Assembly (NCBI GenBank): GCA_054601695.1
Contig: BAAHQB010000033.1
Coordinates: forward strand, 434,001 to 498,000
From: Amorphochlora amoebiformis
Lineage: Eukaryota > Cercozoa > Chlorarachniophyceae
DNA length: 64,000 bases
Direction of reading: 5' to 3'
Made by a program: the position numbers and the translations under genes. Shown one piece after another: positions 37,803 to 52,133 of this stretch; positions within the stretch are counted from its first letter, which is position 1; every line of letters starts with the position of its first letter. The notes beneath the pieces are model-generated. The model ran no database searches. It saw only the letters and a program-made list of their open reading frames with translations, and was not told the origin of the DNA.

Positions 37803-38104
37803 TTTATTTTTTGCATATGCCATGTTTCTTACCTGTCTTTCAAATAGTACGCCTAGAGCTTTCAGCCTATCCACATCCCATCGAGCGCTTAGAGACTAGA
37901 AAGTGATGATGCATGCCATCAATCATATATGTCACAAGTGCATGGGTATCTATCCTTTTATTTACATGTACACAATATATGCATATATATTAAATTATAT
38001 ATGTATATATATATATATATATATATTTAGATATTCACATATGTGTGTATGTATATATTTTACATACTCTTATGCATACATATGTTATATAGATGTACAC
38101 GTAT

Positions 38105-38148
<44 letters not shown>

Positions 38149-38257
38149 AATATACGTATATATATTTATATATATATATACATATAATATTAACATATAT
38201 ACATATATACATAAAAATATATATATATACACATATATATATACATATATATATATA

Positions 38258-38292
<35 letters not shown>

Positions 38293-39134
38293 CATGTACG
38301 TTTACCTCCCCCTTTGTCTTAGTATTTTCAACAAACGCAGGCTTTCCTTTTCGATTGATAGGCAGCAAACGGTCTAGCTTGTCTCTCTCTGCCTCCGTCC
38401 ACGAGCTCTCTTCCTCCAATCCTTTTAGATTAATTCACCAATAAACGGAGAATCAGGCTTGTTTAGATATGTGGAAGCTTATTCACTTTTTGTGTCTGGC
38501 TTGGCGGCATCCTTCAGGTGCTGTAATGGGTTGCCGTTGGGACTAAGGTGCGTTTCAAAGAATGAGATTCCGAAGAAACATATGGTATCAGTTGAGTCTT
38601 ACTCAGGGTCGGGGCTACTGTAATCGCTCACGCTTTTCGTAGCACACAAACATTAAAGTCAGTCCTGTCGTGCATATCGCCGTGAACCCAAATCCACGGT
38701 ACCAATTTTCGCATCGACATATAGTTCAAATGCTATTCACCTGGGCGGTCCTCGAGGTACCTCTCCAAACCCTGTAACGCGGATCAAACATAATTGCGAA
38801 TCAGCTATACAAGGTATCCCAAACGACCAGCATTAACCTATACCCCACCAGTGGCAACCCGCTAAACTCTTTTGACACATGTGTAGAGCTTCGTATTTGC
38901 CAGAGATATCTGGACGTCGAGTGTATTACCCATCTCCTTAAGTTGGGCCCGACGCTCGGGAGTATCTTTTGGCTCCGGTATCTGATCCACAAGTTGCCTA
39001 CAGTCCTCTGTGCCATGATGTCGAGCTTTAGGCACAGATCTGAGGCTGACTTGTCGTTCCGGTAGGGAAAGGAGAACAGTAGCGAGTCCAAGTGCTGTTA
39101 GAATGCGAAGCCTTCGCCGTCCAGCGGCGGCCAT
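30017..39134 (-). CDS. Unknown signal-peptide protein with acidic middle and TPR-like region, about 425 residues, 20 exons
   Basis: Phase-consistent exons (minus): 39134-38930 (ATG), 38909-38859, 38771-38741, 38617-38603 (15 nt), 38542-38487, 38421-38306, 37895-37833, 37522-37487, 37146-37045, 36751-36667, 36125-36075, 34797-34745, 34461-34396, 33583-33509, 33218-33175, 32959-32917, 32205-32152, 30799-30752, 30511-30476, 30064-30017 (TAA). Total 1278 nt. The N-terminus ([20 protein letters not shown]) is a signal peptide or anchor. Residues about 170-220 are acidic then Lys/Gln-rich ([20 protein letters not shown]). [20 protein letters not shown] then [18 protein letters not shown] resembles one TPR hairpin. 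Two exons both begin DWNF. The first 15 exons are well supported; the last five are less certain. [14 protein letters not shown] segment is weakly SANT-like. No family recognised. Confidence 0.62.
33083..33160. repeat. Uninterrupted (TA)n, about 78 bp
   Basis: Pure dinucleotide run in an intron of the minus-strand signal-peptide gene. Confidence 0.97.
33702..33780. repeat. Short interstitial TTAGGG tract
   Basis: Plus strand reads TTAGGGTTAGGGTTAGGTTA and then degenerates (GGGTTGGGGCTTGAGC, TAGGTGTTGGGG). It lies within an intron. Confidence 0.85.
33952..34140. repeat. Tandem repeat, unit about 62 bp, three copies
   Basis: Each copy begins (T/C)TAGAAGATTATRGKT and contains CTACAG/CCACAG(C/T)TTAGGATTAA. 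The first two copies end in a short TATATGTATGGAG or TATTTATGGAG segment. The TTAGGATTA core resembles degenerate telomere repeats. Confidence 0.8.
35108..35420. other. Pyrimidine-rich unique stretch inside an intron
   Basis: The plus strand is TC-rich (35150-35330) with no supported exon. At 35061-35107 an exon-like minus block ([15 protein letters not shown]) is present, but its outgoing phase does not fit the gene. Confidence 0.5.
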
Positions 39135-40075
<941 letters not shown>

Positions 40076-40307
40076 GATAATGAACTGCGTTTCACAGCGC
40101 GCATTAGCAGCAATGACACATCCGTCGCTACGGCTAGCTTCACCTCCCGCACCAAGCAATTTGGGATCCTCAAGTTCAACACATATAACACGGGGTCCAT
40201 CCTTTATATTGTTTTTCTTCATGCATATTAACAAATATAAAGTACTCTGTTGATGTATATAAATAAGAATAGTATCAACATAAACATAAAAAAATACACA
40301 CGCACGT

Positions 40308-40343
<36 letters not shown>

Positions 40344-40361
40344 CTTATTTATACATCCGTG

Positions 40362-40402
<41 letters not shown>

Positions 40403-40503
40403 CATATATAATATACATGCACATATATTACATAATATATAAATTACTATATAATTCCTATCACATGTATATATATATATATATTATATTCTCATGTACA
40501 TAC

Positions 40504-40537
<34 letters not shown>

Positions 40538-40645
40538 GTGTGTATTATATTTTCACGTACATATCAATATATTCATATATTTGTATATATACATATATGT
40601 ATAGATTCATGTATATATATGTATATATATAGGTATATACATATA

Positions 40646-40683
<38 letters not shown>

Positions 40684-40708
40684 ACATTTGTGTACATGTG
40701 AATAATAT

Positions 40709-40749
<41 letters not shown>

Positions 40750-41022
40750 TACATATATATATATTATATATATATATATAATTAATATTATATATATAAT
40801 ATATATATATATATACACATACATATATATATTTATTATATGTAAAGCTACATAATGTTAACACTTGTTTATATACATAAAAACACATACATAGATATAT
40901 ACATAAATACGTGTATATCAAGCTTTCCAATGTTAACACTTATTCATTTATGTATGTATACATAAAAGCATATAAACAAGCACACACATATGTGTTTATA
41001 CATGTAAGTGTTACATATATAT

Positions 41023-41054
<32 letters not shown>

Positions 41055-41228
41055 ATTATGTATGTACAATATATGTATATACATGAGTACGCATATTAAA
41101 CGTGTATGTGTATAAATATGTACATATGTGTTTGTGTAAGTATAAATAATAAATAAATAAGTATATATATATATATTGTGTTTACGTATGTAAATACGTA
41201 TAATATACAATATATAGATGTACACATT

Positions 41229-41288
<60 letters not shown>

Positions 41289-41437
41289 AATACATAATAT
41301 AATATAAATATGTGGACTTATATTTATTTTATATTTACGCAAATGTGAATGTGTACAATATTTCTTAAAACATATGTAAATATAATTATACATTGAAAGT
41401 GAAAATATAATATACATACATATATATATATATATAT

Positions 41438-41476
<39 letters not shown>

Positions 41477-41576
41477 TGCCTAGGCATTTGGTGATTCAGT
41501 GCAAATCAGAAGGGACGGCACTGATTATGCTCCGGGTTGATATAATGGGGCCATACGAACCGCTTATGATGTCAGG

Positions 41577-41612
<36 letters not shown>

Positions 41613-41670
41613 AATTTACCAATATGTGTATATATACATATATGTAATATACATGTCTATACATAATATT

Positions 41671-41706
<36 letters not shown>

Positions 41707-41979
41707 ATCTATATACGTATTTACATCATTTTGCACAGATATATATGTACATGTAAATGTATACACATATACATATATATATATATATATATTTAGATAT
41801 ATATACATATACATATATGTATATACATACACACATATGCACATGTAGGTATCTTACATACATATACATACATACATGTAATCATATAGCATGTATGCCA
41901 GGTATGCACTAAAGACGTGCGTAATACCGGACGTGGCACTCATTGACGTTTCTCTCTCGCCTGATGGTAACGTACAGTG

Positions 41980-42014
<35 letters not shown>

Positions 42015-42245
42015 TTTATATATGTATAGATTTATATATATATATATATATATGTCTACATGTATATATATATTTATAATATATAAATATACACATATAT
42101 ATATGTATATATATGTAAATATTATAGAATCATCCACTTACATATAATCTATATATATATATACATATATATATATTTAATAATGTATATATATATATAT
42201 ATATCTATAAGTATATAGATGTATGCATGTATGTAAGAGTATATA

Positions 42246-42277
<32 letters not shown>

Positions 42278-42573
42278 GTTTGAAAATGTATTAGATAGAG
42301 TTTAATACTGCTACTCCATATAAGCCTGTAGCTAGTATTTAATCTAACTTTAAAGAGTAATTTAAATTTACCACCCTGCGCATGCTAGGCGCATGTTCGC
42401 ACACACGCACGCATCATGTGATACATATGTAAATTTATACTCGTACATATATATATATATATATATGTATATTATATATATATATATATATATATATGTA
42501 CATATATATATATATATGTAATATATACACACACATACACATATGTATATACACACATATTTTATATATGTTA

Positions 42574-42604
<31 letters not shown>

Positions 42605-43391
42605 GTGTAGATGTGTAATATATCTGTAACATATATATATATATATGTGTATATATTATATATATATACATATTCATATACACATATATATATATATATT
42701 TTAAACGTACATATCTATGTACACTCTACAGATACACATCCAAAATCTAGATATTGCTTATTAACAACCAAGGTTCTGGAGACGTCGTCAGAGCTGGACA
42801 CGCTGTTGAGCCATTCTTGCCTGATGATGATATGAAATACCAGGTTATGAAGTTCCAATACTAATTCCTCCGTTACGCTCGTCTACTTTCAAACTTAATC
42901 TCTCTCTCTCTCTTTATACATGTATAATCTTCATTTATACATATACAAATTGATATCCATATGATATGTATGTATATATATATACATATGAGTTTTATAA
43001 TCGATATATACATATATGTATATATTCTGATGTAAGTATATATATATATATATACATATATGTGTGTGTGTATACATACATATATGTATATATGTGTATA
43101 TGTATATATGTATAAATATACATACATACATATGTGTGTATATGTATGTAAATTAAAATTATACACATATATATATGTATATATATGTATAATATATATA
43201 TATATATATTATTTAAGATTACATTAGATCTAGTGAGACTTTTTAGGTAGCTTAGAGCCTGTGGAATAAGGTAGAGGTAACGATAGGCAGCTAGATTAGG
43301 GCTTTTTAAGTGTTAGAATTGGTAAATGTTTGAGCTGGTTGGGATCTTGGTTTGGGTTTTGCACCTCTACAGTCCGTGCCGAATCTCAACC

Positions 43392-43445
<54 letters not shown>

Positions 43446-43789
43446 GTATACATATAGAAACATATATATATATATATAATTATATGCATGTGTGGGTGAT
43501 TCTGTGGGTGTAGATATACATAATGTATCTATACATGTGATGCATGTATCATCATGATAGACACATATATATATTCTATATGAATATATATATATATAAG
43601 TAAACATATATATATATATATATAATACAGTTTCATGCGAGCCCGCATCATAAACAAGACATTTTTTATCTCCGTAGTACTGATGACCTTATGCACGGTA
43701 TATACACACATATATACACGTATATACATTTAGATATATTTATATATAAACATTTATGCTTATGCAATGTAACAAGAAATCATTATATT

Positions 43790-43822
<33 letters not shown>

Positions 43823-43892
43823 TTATACATTTATATATATATATGTTTATATATTAGTATACTTTATATATTTGTTTACAAGCACTATATTA

Positions 43893-43945
<53 letters not shown>

Positions 43946-44670
43946 GTGTATACACATTATATACATATATATATGTATGTAAGTATTATATTAGTATATT
44001 CATATCTAACGTATTTAAAAAAATTTGCATATGTATATATATATATATATACATACATACATATTATATATACATATATATATACATATAATAAATATAT
44101 ACATATAGCCGATGAATATTAATACATCTAATTACGATCCTGGCGCATTTTTCTTTTCAACCATCTACACTTACATTACTCACCCTACCCCAAACCCCAC
44201 AAACTCTCATCCCCCTTCCCATCCTAACCCTACCGACCACAACTCTACCCTAACTCTAACATCTTCAAGCCTAAAATCCCAACCCTAACACAAACCAGGA
44301 TCCGAACCAGCCCGAACATTTATCAATTCCAACGCTTTCAATGCGCTAATTCTAACTTTCTGTCGTTACCTCTACCTTTGTCCCACAAGCTCTAAGCCTA
44401 GCTAAACCCTCGAAGCCTAGCTAAACCCTTTAAGTTTAGCTTAACCCTTTAAGCCTGGCTAAACCCTCTAAGCCTAGCCAAACCCTCTAAGCCTAGCTAA
44501 ACCTATCTCTAGCCACTAAAACTCTAAGCGAAGGCTGACAGGCTTACCCTAAGTACAATAGGATTCGATGCAGAAGTATACTTTGATCCTGCTGTTATTA
44601 ACCCTAATCTTACTATTTCTGAGGTGATTTGAATGAAGAGATAGAATATAAAAATATGTATATACATATT

Positions 44671-44710
<40 letters not shown>

Positions 44711-44750
44711 TTTCTACGTGTATCCATGTGCATCTAAGAATATACCTATA

Positions 44751-44783
<33 letters not shown>

Positions 44784-44929
44784 GCGTCGTATAAAATTAT
44801 ATAGATATCGTACATATATATATATATAGATATATGTATATATATATACATATAATATTTATATATATGTATATATATATATATATATGTATATATAAAA
44901 AAGTATATATATATATAATATATATATAT

Positions 44930-44980
<51 letters not shown>

Positions 44981-45108
44981 ATATATATATATATATGCGT
45001 GTATACATATGTAAATAAATATATGTATCGTATTATTATATAGATATAGGTATATACATATATAGATATATATGTATGCATGTATGTATGTACATGAATA
45101 TATATATA

Positions 45109-45146
<38 letters not shown>

Positions 45147-45183
45147 TACGTGTGTGAACTGATGTTAAGGGATAATACGAGTA

Positions 45184-45218
<35 letters not shown>

Positions 45219-45462
45219 TACACTTGTACTGTATATATACCTATTTTATTATATTATATATATATATATATATATGTATGTGTATGTGTTACAAATGTAA
45301 AAATATATATTTCTGCATTTTTAGTTACATTTATGCACATATAATATATATATATATATACATATATGTATACACAATGTATATTTAACATGTATGTATA
45401 GGTATATAAGAATATACACAACATTCATACACATAATATATATATATATATATGTATATATG

Positions 45463-45493
<31 letters not shown>

Positions 45494-45889
45494 AATATAT
45501 ATAATATATATATATATATGTACATTAATTATATATATATATGTATGTATATATATTAATTATACATATATATATATATATATGTGCGTGTATATACATA
45601 TGTACATATGTGTATAAGTGTACTTTATAGGCGTGGTTTTAATCTCTCAAATGAATCCCGAATTCTCCTTCCAGGATTCATCTAACTTTAGTATATTTAT
45701 CCTTTTCTGTGTTGTTATTTTTTATCGGGTTGGCGTTTGTTAGGATATGATTTACCCATCATTTCCTGCAGGTAGTTTGATAAACGCGTATGTACATATT
45801 GATACATGTAAATATATATGTATGTGTTGGATATATGTTTTTACATATTCTAATTAATCATATATACACTTAAATGCCTATATATATGC

Positions 45890-45957
<68 letters not shown>

Positions 45958-46295
45958 ATGTCTATGTTGTATATATATATATATATATATGTATATGTAA
46001 AATATATAAATACATAATATGACCTAAATATGTATGTATGTATTTATATGTATCTCATAAATTATATTATATATACAATACATATTATATATATATATAC
46101 ATATATATATACATATGTATTATATGATATGATATGAATATCTCTAAATTTGAAATATTTCATTTCAGATAATCATTAAGTAAGAATGTATATTGGTGTA
46201 TATAGATTTACATGCACATAATATATATACACATATATACATATATATATATATATATATAGATGTGATGTAAGCAATATATGGACATATGTATT

Positions 46296-46339
<44 letters not shown>

Positions 46340-46826
46340 ATGTATATATGCATATATATTTATATAATTATGTGTATATAATATATGAATATGTGCATGA
46401 AATATATGTGTATATATATATGTATATATATAAATATGTATATACATATATATATGTATGTATTTAAATATATACATATGCTTAGAAACCTTCCTTCGCA
46501 TCTCCTACAAGTGCCTCAGTCATGACAAGGTGCACAATATCATATACGATAGTGTACACATATAATATATACACACATATATATATATATAAATAAATTA
46601 TATCTATACATATAAAATATATGTAGACACACACATGTATATGTGTACATATACATATATATATACACACATATATTATATATATATATAGATATACATA
46701 CATACATGTATAAATATATATATATATATATTTATTTATGTACATATTTATATGTATAACGATTTTGATATCCCATTCTTAGGGTTCGATAACGTCGCTG
46801 GCAATCATGCTTACGGTCGTATATAC

Positions 46827-46913
<87 letters not shown>

Positions 46914-46941
46914 AATATGAAATAAATAAATATGTATTGTT

Positions 46942-46987
<46 letters not shown>

Positions 46988-47782
46988 GCATATACAATGA
47001 ACATACATGTAAATATGTAAATGTATATATGTATATATTATACTTATGTACATGTAATACGTACATATATATATATATATATAAATGTATATATATTATA
47101 TATTACACTTTTACATGCTATATTACGTATTAAAAGAATTATATATGTAGGTATGGTTATATATATTAAATGTTTTATGTTTACATATACTAATACACAT
47201 ACATGTATGTACATTTATGCCCATATATATCTATTTGATCATATGCGGTTATACATGTAATTATACATTATATACATATATATATATATATATGTATATA
47301 TTATGTGTTAAGTATACATCTACACATATATATGTATATATATTATTTGTAAGGTGTGTACATATACATATACATATATATGTATATATATAATATATAT
47401 ATATATATATTATATATATATAATATATATATATATAATATACCACATTTGTAATATTCATTCATATAATACAATAATAGATTTATATATAATATGTACT
47501 AACAATTATAATATACTATTACATCAGTTTGACGCAGTGGATCAACCAGTGATATGGGGCTGGACAAAGGACTGCTCGTATGGCGTCGAACCTATAGTCA
47601 CGCAAGATTCATTCCTCTTCAATGGTACATATCATCTCATTCGCACAGATACATGGATATGAGTAGGCTTCTATTTCGAATGTATTTACTTTCGTTGTAT
47701 TTATGTATACATGTAGATGTATGTATTGATTTGTGTAATATCAGTTTGAATGAATACGTTTATGCATAAACAATACGTATAA

Positions 47783-47832
<50 letters not shown>

Positions 47833-47933
47833 ACATATATTCTTGCATATGTGCATATGAACGTAAAGATGTACATAAAGTGTATCTTGTAAAGTATTTT
47901 TTTTGTATAATACATGGAACTAGTTACAAGTAT

Positions 47934-48006
<73 letters not shown>

Positions 48007-48255
48007 CAAATAACTATGTATATGCGCATAAAAATTTATATATGCTTTCCAGGCGAGGGTAATAGTGCGGTCAGGGTCCATTCAAAGTACTCGAACTTTT
48101 CTTCATGGGTATTCTGTTTATATATATATATATATATATATATAGACATATGCATCATAAGCAGTTGTTTAAATATATTCTAACATATAATATTATACAT
48201 ACAAATACATGAAAATATGCTTAATATATATATATATATATATGTATATGTATAT

Positions 48256-48304
<49 letters not shown>

Positions 48305-48570
48305 AATATTTATGTAATATATATATATATATATATATATGTACTATATCCAATTTGTATTTATACCCCATGTATATATATATATATAAATTTGTATTAT
48401 GTAACCTATATACTTACATACACGTACACAAATATATACAAAAATATATATATATATATATGTATGTATATAAGTATATAATATATATATATATATATAT
48501 GTGTGTGTATTTATATATATATATATATATGGATATATATATTCATATGTATACATATATATATATATAA

Positions 48571-48606
<36 letters not shown>

Positions 48607-48633
48607 TTTGACATATACAGATGTATACATATG

Positions 48634-48674
<41 letters not shown>

Positions 48675-48957
48675 ATAATATACAAATATATTTGGATACA
48701 TCCTATATATACATATATATAAATAAAATATACATGTAAACACTAAACACAGGAGAGGTGGGTGACCTTCACGGTGGCTCTGATTGTGGGTGGCGCGTGC
48801 GTATGGTTTATCTCCAGAGAGGTTGACTCATCATTACTGGTAATGCATGTAAGCAATTTTCATATATCTAAATATACATATATTTCTATGTCACGGCTTT
48901 GTTTCGCAGTGTAGAGATACCTATGTGTCACGCCAAGTCCAACTGTGCTGTTTATAA
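40076..48957 (+). CDS. Unknown plus-strand gene, beta-rich ectodomain with probable C-terminal membrane span
   Basis: Phase-consistent exons: 40076-40194 ([20 protein letters not shown]...), 41484-41570 ([17 protein letters not shown]), 41902-41966 ([19 protein letters not shown]), 42773-42843 ([18 protein letters not shown]), 45675-45734 ([15 protein letters not shown]), 46783-46815, 47528-47624 ([19 protein letters not shown]), 48053-48108 ([16 protein letters not shown]), 48753-48821 ([18 protein letters not shown]) and 48910-48957 (TAA stop). Alternating polar/hydrophobic residues suggest beta structure. The last hydrophobic stretch is long enough to cross a membrane, leaving a short Cys-containing tail. 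Exon 45675 would itself end in TAG nine bases past its donor, so an alternative is a shorter protein ending in that hydrophobic anchor. The 5' end was not found. 40076-40194 is also open on the minus strand. Family not recognised. Confidence 0.55.
43240..43370 (+). repeat. Left arm of a diverged inverted repeat
   Basis: Shares AAGGTAGAGGTAACGA, TAAATGTT, GCTGGTT and GGATC(T/C)TGGTTTG in the same order with the reverse complement of 44285-44415. Similarity is clear, with some indels. Confidence 0.8.
44161..44520 (-). repeat. Degenerate CCCTAA region, right inverted arm and 19-bp tandem repeats
   Basis: 44161-44285 holds degenerate CCCTAA-like words (CATCCTAACCCTACCGACC). 44285-44415 is the inverted partner of 43240-43370. 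44395-44512 is a tandem array of about six copies of AAGCCTAGCTAAACCCTCT. All lie inside a large intron of the plus-strand gene. Confidence 0.8.
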
Positions 48958-49280
48958 CGATGTATTGAAAATATATATATATATATATTGTATACATATA
49001 CATATACATATATATATATGTTCATATATATATATATACATATGCTGTATGTATGTATTAATGTATAAGTAAATATATATATATATATATACATACATAT
49101 ATGTATTAAATATTATACTTTTATATACATTATAAATATATATACATATATATAAGGGACAATAATAGGACAATAATATATATACATAATATGTAATTAT
49201 ATACCTGTATACCAATATATATATATATATATGTATGTATATTATATATATATTGATTCTATCAGCGGACATTACTCTAT
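48958..49280. other. TA-rich spacer
   Basis: Mostly TA/CA microsatellite. I see no exon. Confidence 0.6.
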
Positions 49281-49790
49281 GTACTAACCTGTAAGGTCAG
49301 AATCGTTCCAACCTAAAACACGTGCTCTAACCTTAAGAGTTCTAAACTAAACACACGTGCTCTAACCCTAAGAGTTCTAACCTAAAAGACGTGCTCTAAC
49401 CCTAAGAGACATGCTCTAACCTTAAGAGACGTGCTCTGATGCTTAGACACGTGCCCTAATCATAAGAAACGTGCTCTGAACCTAAGACACGTTCCCTAAT
49501 CTTAAGAGACATGTTGTCATATATGCATACAAACATATATTTCAAAAGAATTATACATGTTTATCCAGTAATGTATATCAGGATATATATTTCCATGTAT
49601 ATCATAGTGCATGTTCTGACCTGAAGAGATGTGTTCTGACCCTAAGATATGTATTCTAACCCTAAGATAGTGTTCTAACCCTCTAACACTAAGAGATGCG
49701 TTCTAACCCTGAGGGATGTGTTCTAACCGTAAGAGATGTGTTAAAACCCTAAGAGATGTGTTCTAACCCTAAATTTCCCTTCATCTTCCT
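49281..49790. repeat. Higher-order repeats related to CCCTAA, units of about 20 bp
   Basis: 49310-49515 is built of units like ACGTGCTCTAACCCTAAGAG (several with CACGTG). 49609-49775 is built of GATGTGTTCTAACCCTAAGA-like units. They are separated by about 90 bp of TA-rich DNA. The CTAACCCTAAG core links them to the telomeric block that follows. Confidence 0.88.
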
Positions 49791-49980
49791 CTTGCTGCCA
49801 TATGCATATATATATATGTATATATGTATATAGATGCATTTAATATTTTTATAATTTGATACATGTAATTACATATAAATGTATATGTATAGGGTTATAT
49901 AGAAATATTCTTATGTATATATATGTGTATGTATTAATTATACTGCATACATATACATATATATATATATATATATTTAG

Positions 49981-50012
<32 letters not shown>

Positions 50013-50081
50013 ACCAAAAATATGTACATATATCCTTGCACATATGCATCCATGTGTATCTTTAAAATATACAGACAAGCG

Positions 50082-50116
<35 letters not shown>

Positions 50117-50260
50117 GATATCTATAAATATATATATATATACATATATGTATATATACATATATATATATATAATTATGTGTTTACATGTACATGAAAA
50201 GAGATTAAGATTGAAAGAAGAGAGTGAGGAGGGGGAGAGATATACGACGACTAATCCTTA

Positions 50261-51490
50261 TCCTAACCTAGCCCTAACCCTAACCCTAACCCTAACCCTA
50301 ACCCTAACCCTAACCCTTACCCTAACCCTAACGCTAACCCTGACCCTAACCCTAACCCTTACATTAATCCTAAGCCTGACCCTAACAGTACCCTAAACGT
50401 AACCCTAACCATTCCTAACCCTTACCCTAACCTAACCCTAACCCTTATCCTCACCCTAACCCTTACCTTAACCCTAACCTTAACCCTAACCCCTTACCCT
50501 AACCCTAACCCTAACCCTTACGCTTACCCTAACCCTAACCCTAACCCTAACCCTTACCCCAACCCTAACCCTAACCCTTACCTCAACCCCGATACCCGAC
50601 ACCCGACAACCGACACCCGACAACTGACACCCGACACCCGACACCCGACACCCGACACTCGACACCCGACACTCGACACCCTTACCCTAACCCTTACCCT
50701 TACCCTAAACCCCCAACCCTAACCCTAACTATAACCCTAACCCTAACCCTAACCCTAACAACCCTAACCCTAACCCTAGCCTAACCTTACACCATAGCCC
50801 CACACTGAGTCAACGGTCCTCGGATCAAGACATGCTGAATAATCTTATCCAACCCGACACTCTAACCCTAACCCGACACCCTAACCCTAACCCGACACCC
50901 TAACCCTAACCCTTAGCCGAAACCCTAACCCTAACCCTTAACCGACACCCCAACCCGACACCCGACACCCGACATCCGACCCCCTAACCCGACGCCCTAA
51001 CCCGACATCCCACCCTAACCGACACCCTAACCCGACACCCTAACGCGACACCCGACACCCGACACCCGACACCCGACACCCGACACCCGACACCCGACAC
51101 CCGACACCCGACACCCGACACCCCGACACCCGACGCCCGACACCCGACACCTATCCCTAACCCGACACCCGACACCGACACTCGACACCCTAACCGAGTC
51201 AATGGTCCTCGGACTAAGACATGCTGAATATTCTGATCCTAACACTCAAGACCCTAACCCTAACCCTAACCCTAACCCTAACCCTGGCCCTAACCCTAAC
51301 CCTAACCGAGTCAATGGGCCTAGGACATGCTGAATAATCTGATCCTAACCCTAACCCTAACTCGAACCCTAGCCCTAACTCTAACCCTAACCCTAACCCT
51401 AACACTAACCCTAACCCTAACTCTGACGCTAACGCTAACCCTAACCCTAACCCTAACCCTAACCCTAACTCAAACCCTCACCCTAACTAT
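50261..51490. repeat. Interstitial telomeric-type (CCCTAA)n block with ACCCGAC variants
   Basis: About 1.2 kb dominated by CCCTAA on the plus strand, mixed with CCCTTA and other variants. Two parts switch to a (CACCCGA)n unit: about 50590-50682 and 50941-51190, with over ten near-perfect copies at 51046-51120. Non-telomeric words recur within it (see the cassette entry). The adjacent GA-rich stretch at 51493-51545 marks its right edge. Confidence 0.95.
50804..51347. repeat. Non-telomeric cassette, three copies inside the CCCTAA block
   Basis: Copies at 50804-50850, 51193-51240 and 51307-51347 share GAGTCAAYGG, CATGCTGAATA and CTGATCC or CTTATCC. The third has a short deletion after GGGCCTAGGA. 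Spacing is about 389 and 114 bp. Confidence 0.9.
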
Positions 51491-51695
51491 AACGGGAAAC
51501 GGAGAAAGGGGAGAGTGGGGAGAGAGAGATAAAAGGGCGGTAGAGCCCTTTGTATGTCTGCATATATATATATATATATATATAATATATATATATATAT
51601 ATAATATATATATATACATATATAGATATATATGTATATATTTATACATATAAGTATATATGGAAAAGGAATGTTAAATATTCACAGAGGTTTAT

Positions 51696-51732
<37 letters not shown>

Positions 51733-51790
51733 ATATATATCATATATATATATATATGTATATATATATTTTATATATATATCATATATA

Positions 51791-51823
<33 letters not shown>

Positions 51824-51883
51824 CAAATATTTAGAAATATATATCTCCATTATATATATATATATATATATATATAAATATCA

Positions 51884-51922
<39 letters not shown>

Positions 51923-52026
51923 AATATAAACATATATATACATATATATATATATAAATACATACAAATATACATATATGTATATATAAATACTTGTAGT
52001 GTTGTTTCAAACGGGAGGCAAGTTAC
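51491..52026. other. TA-rich spacer
   Basis: Short GA-rich edge, then (TA)n and related microsatellite to about 51990. No gene is seen. Confidence 0.6.
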
Positions 52027-52085
52027 GTGAGTGTTGGCGAACTCGGGGGTAACACGCTGTATGAATAATATTCCATAGATCATAC

Positions 52086-52133
<48 letters not shown>

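Noticed and set aside
49310-49775. CRISPR-like array of about 20-bp repeats
   Set aside because: Repeats are degenerate, contiguous and telomere-related, with no unique spacers; the genome is eukaryotic.
50148-50396. Open frame ending in Thr-Leu repeats
   Set aside because: Direct translation of CCCTAA repeats.
50984-51245. Minus-strand frames rich in GVGCRVSG
   Set aside because: Translation of the (CACCCGA)n variant array, not a protein gene.
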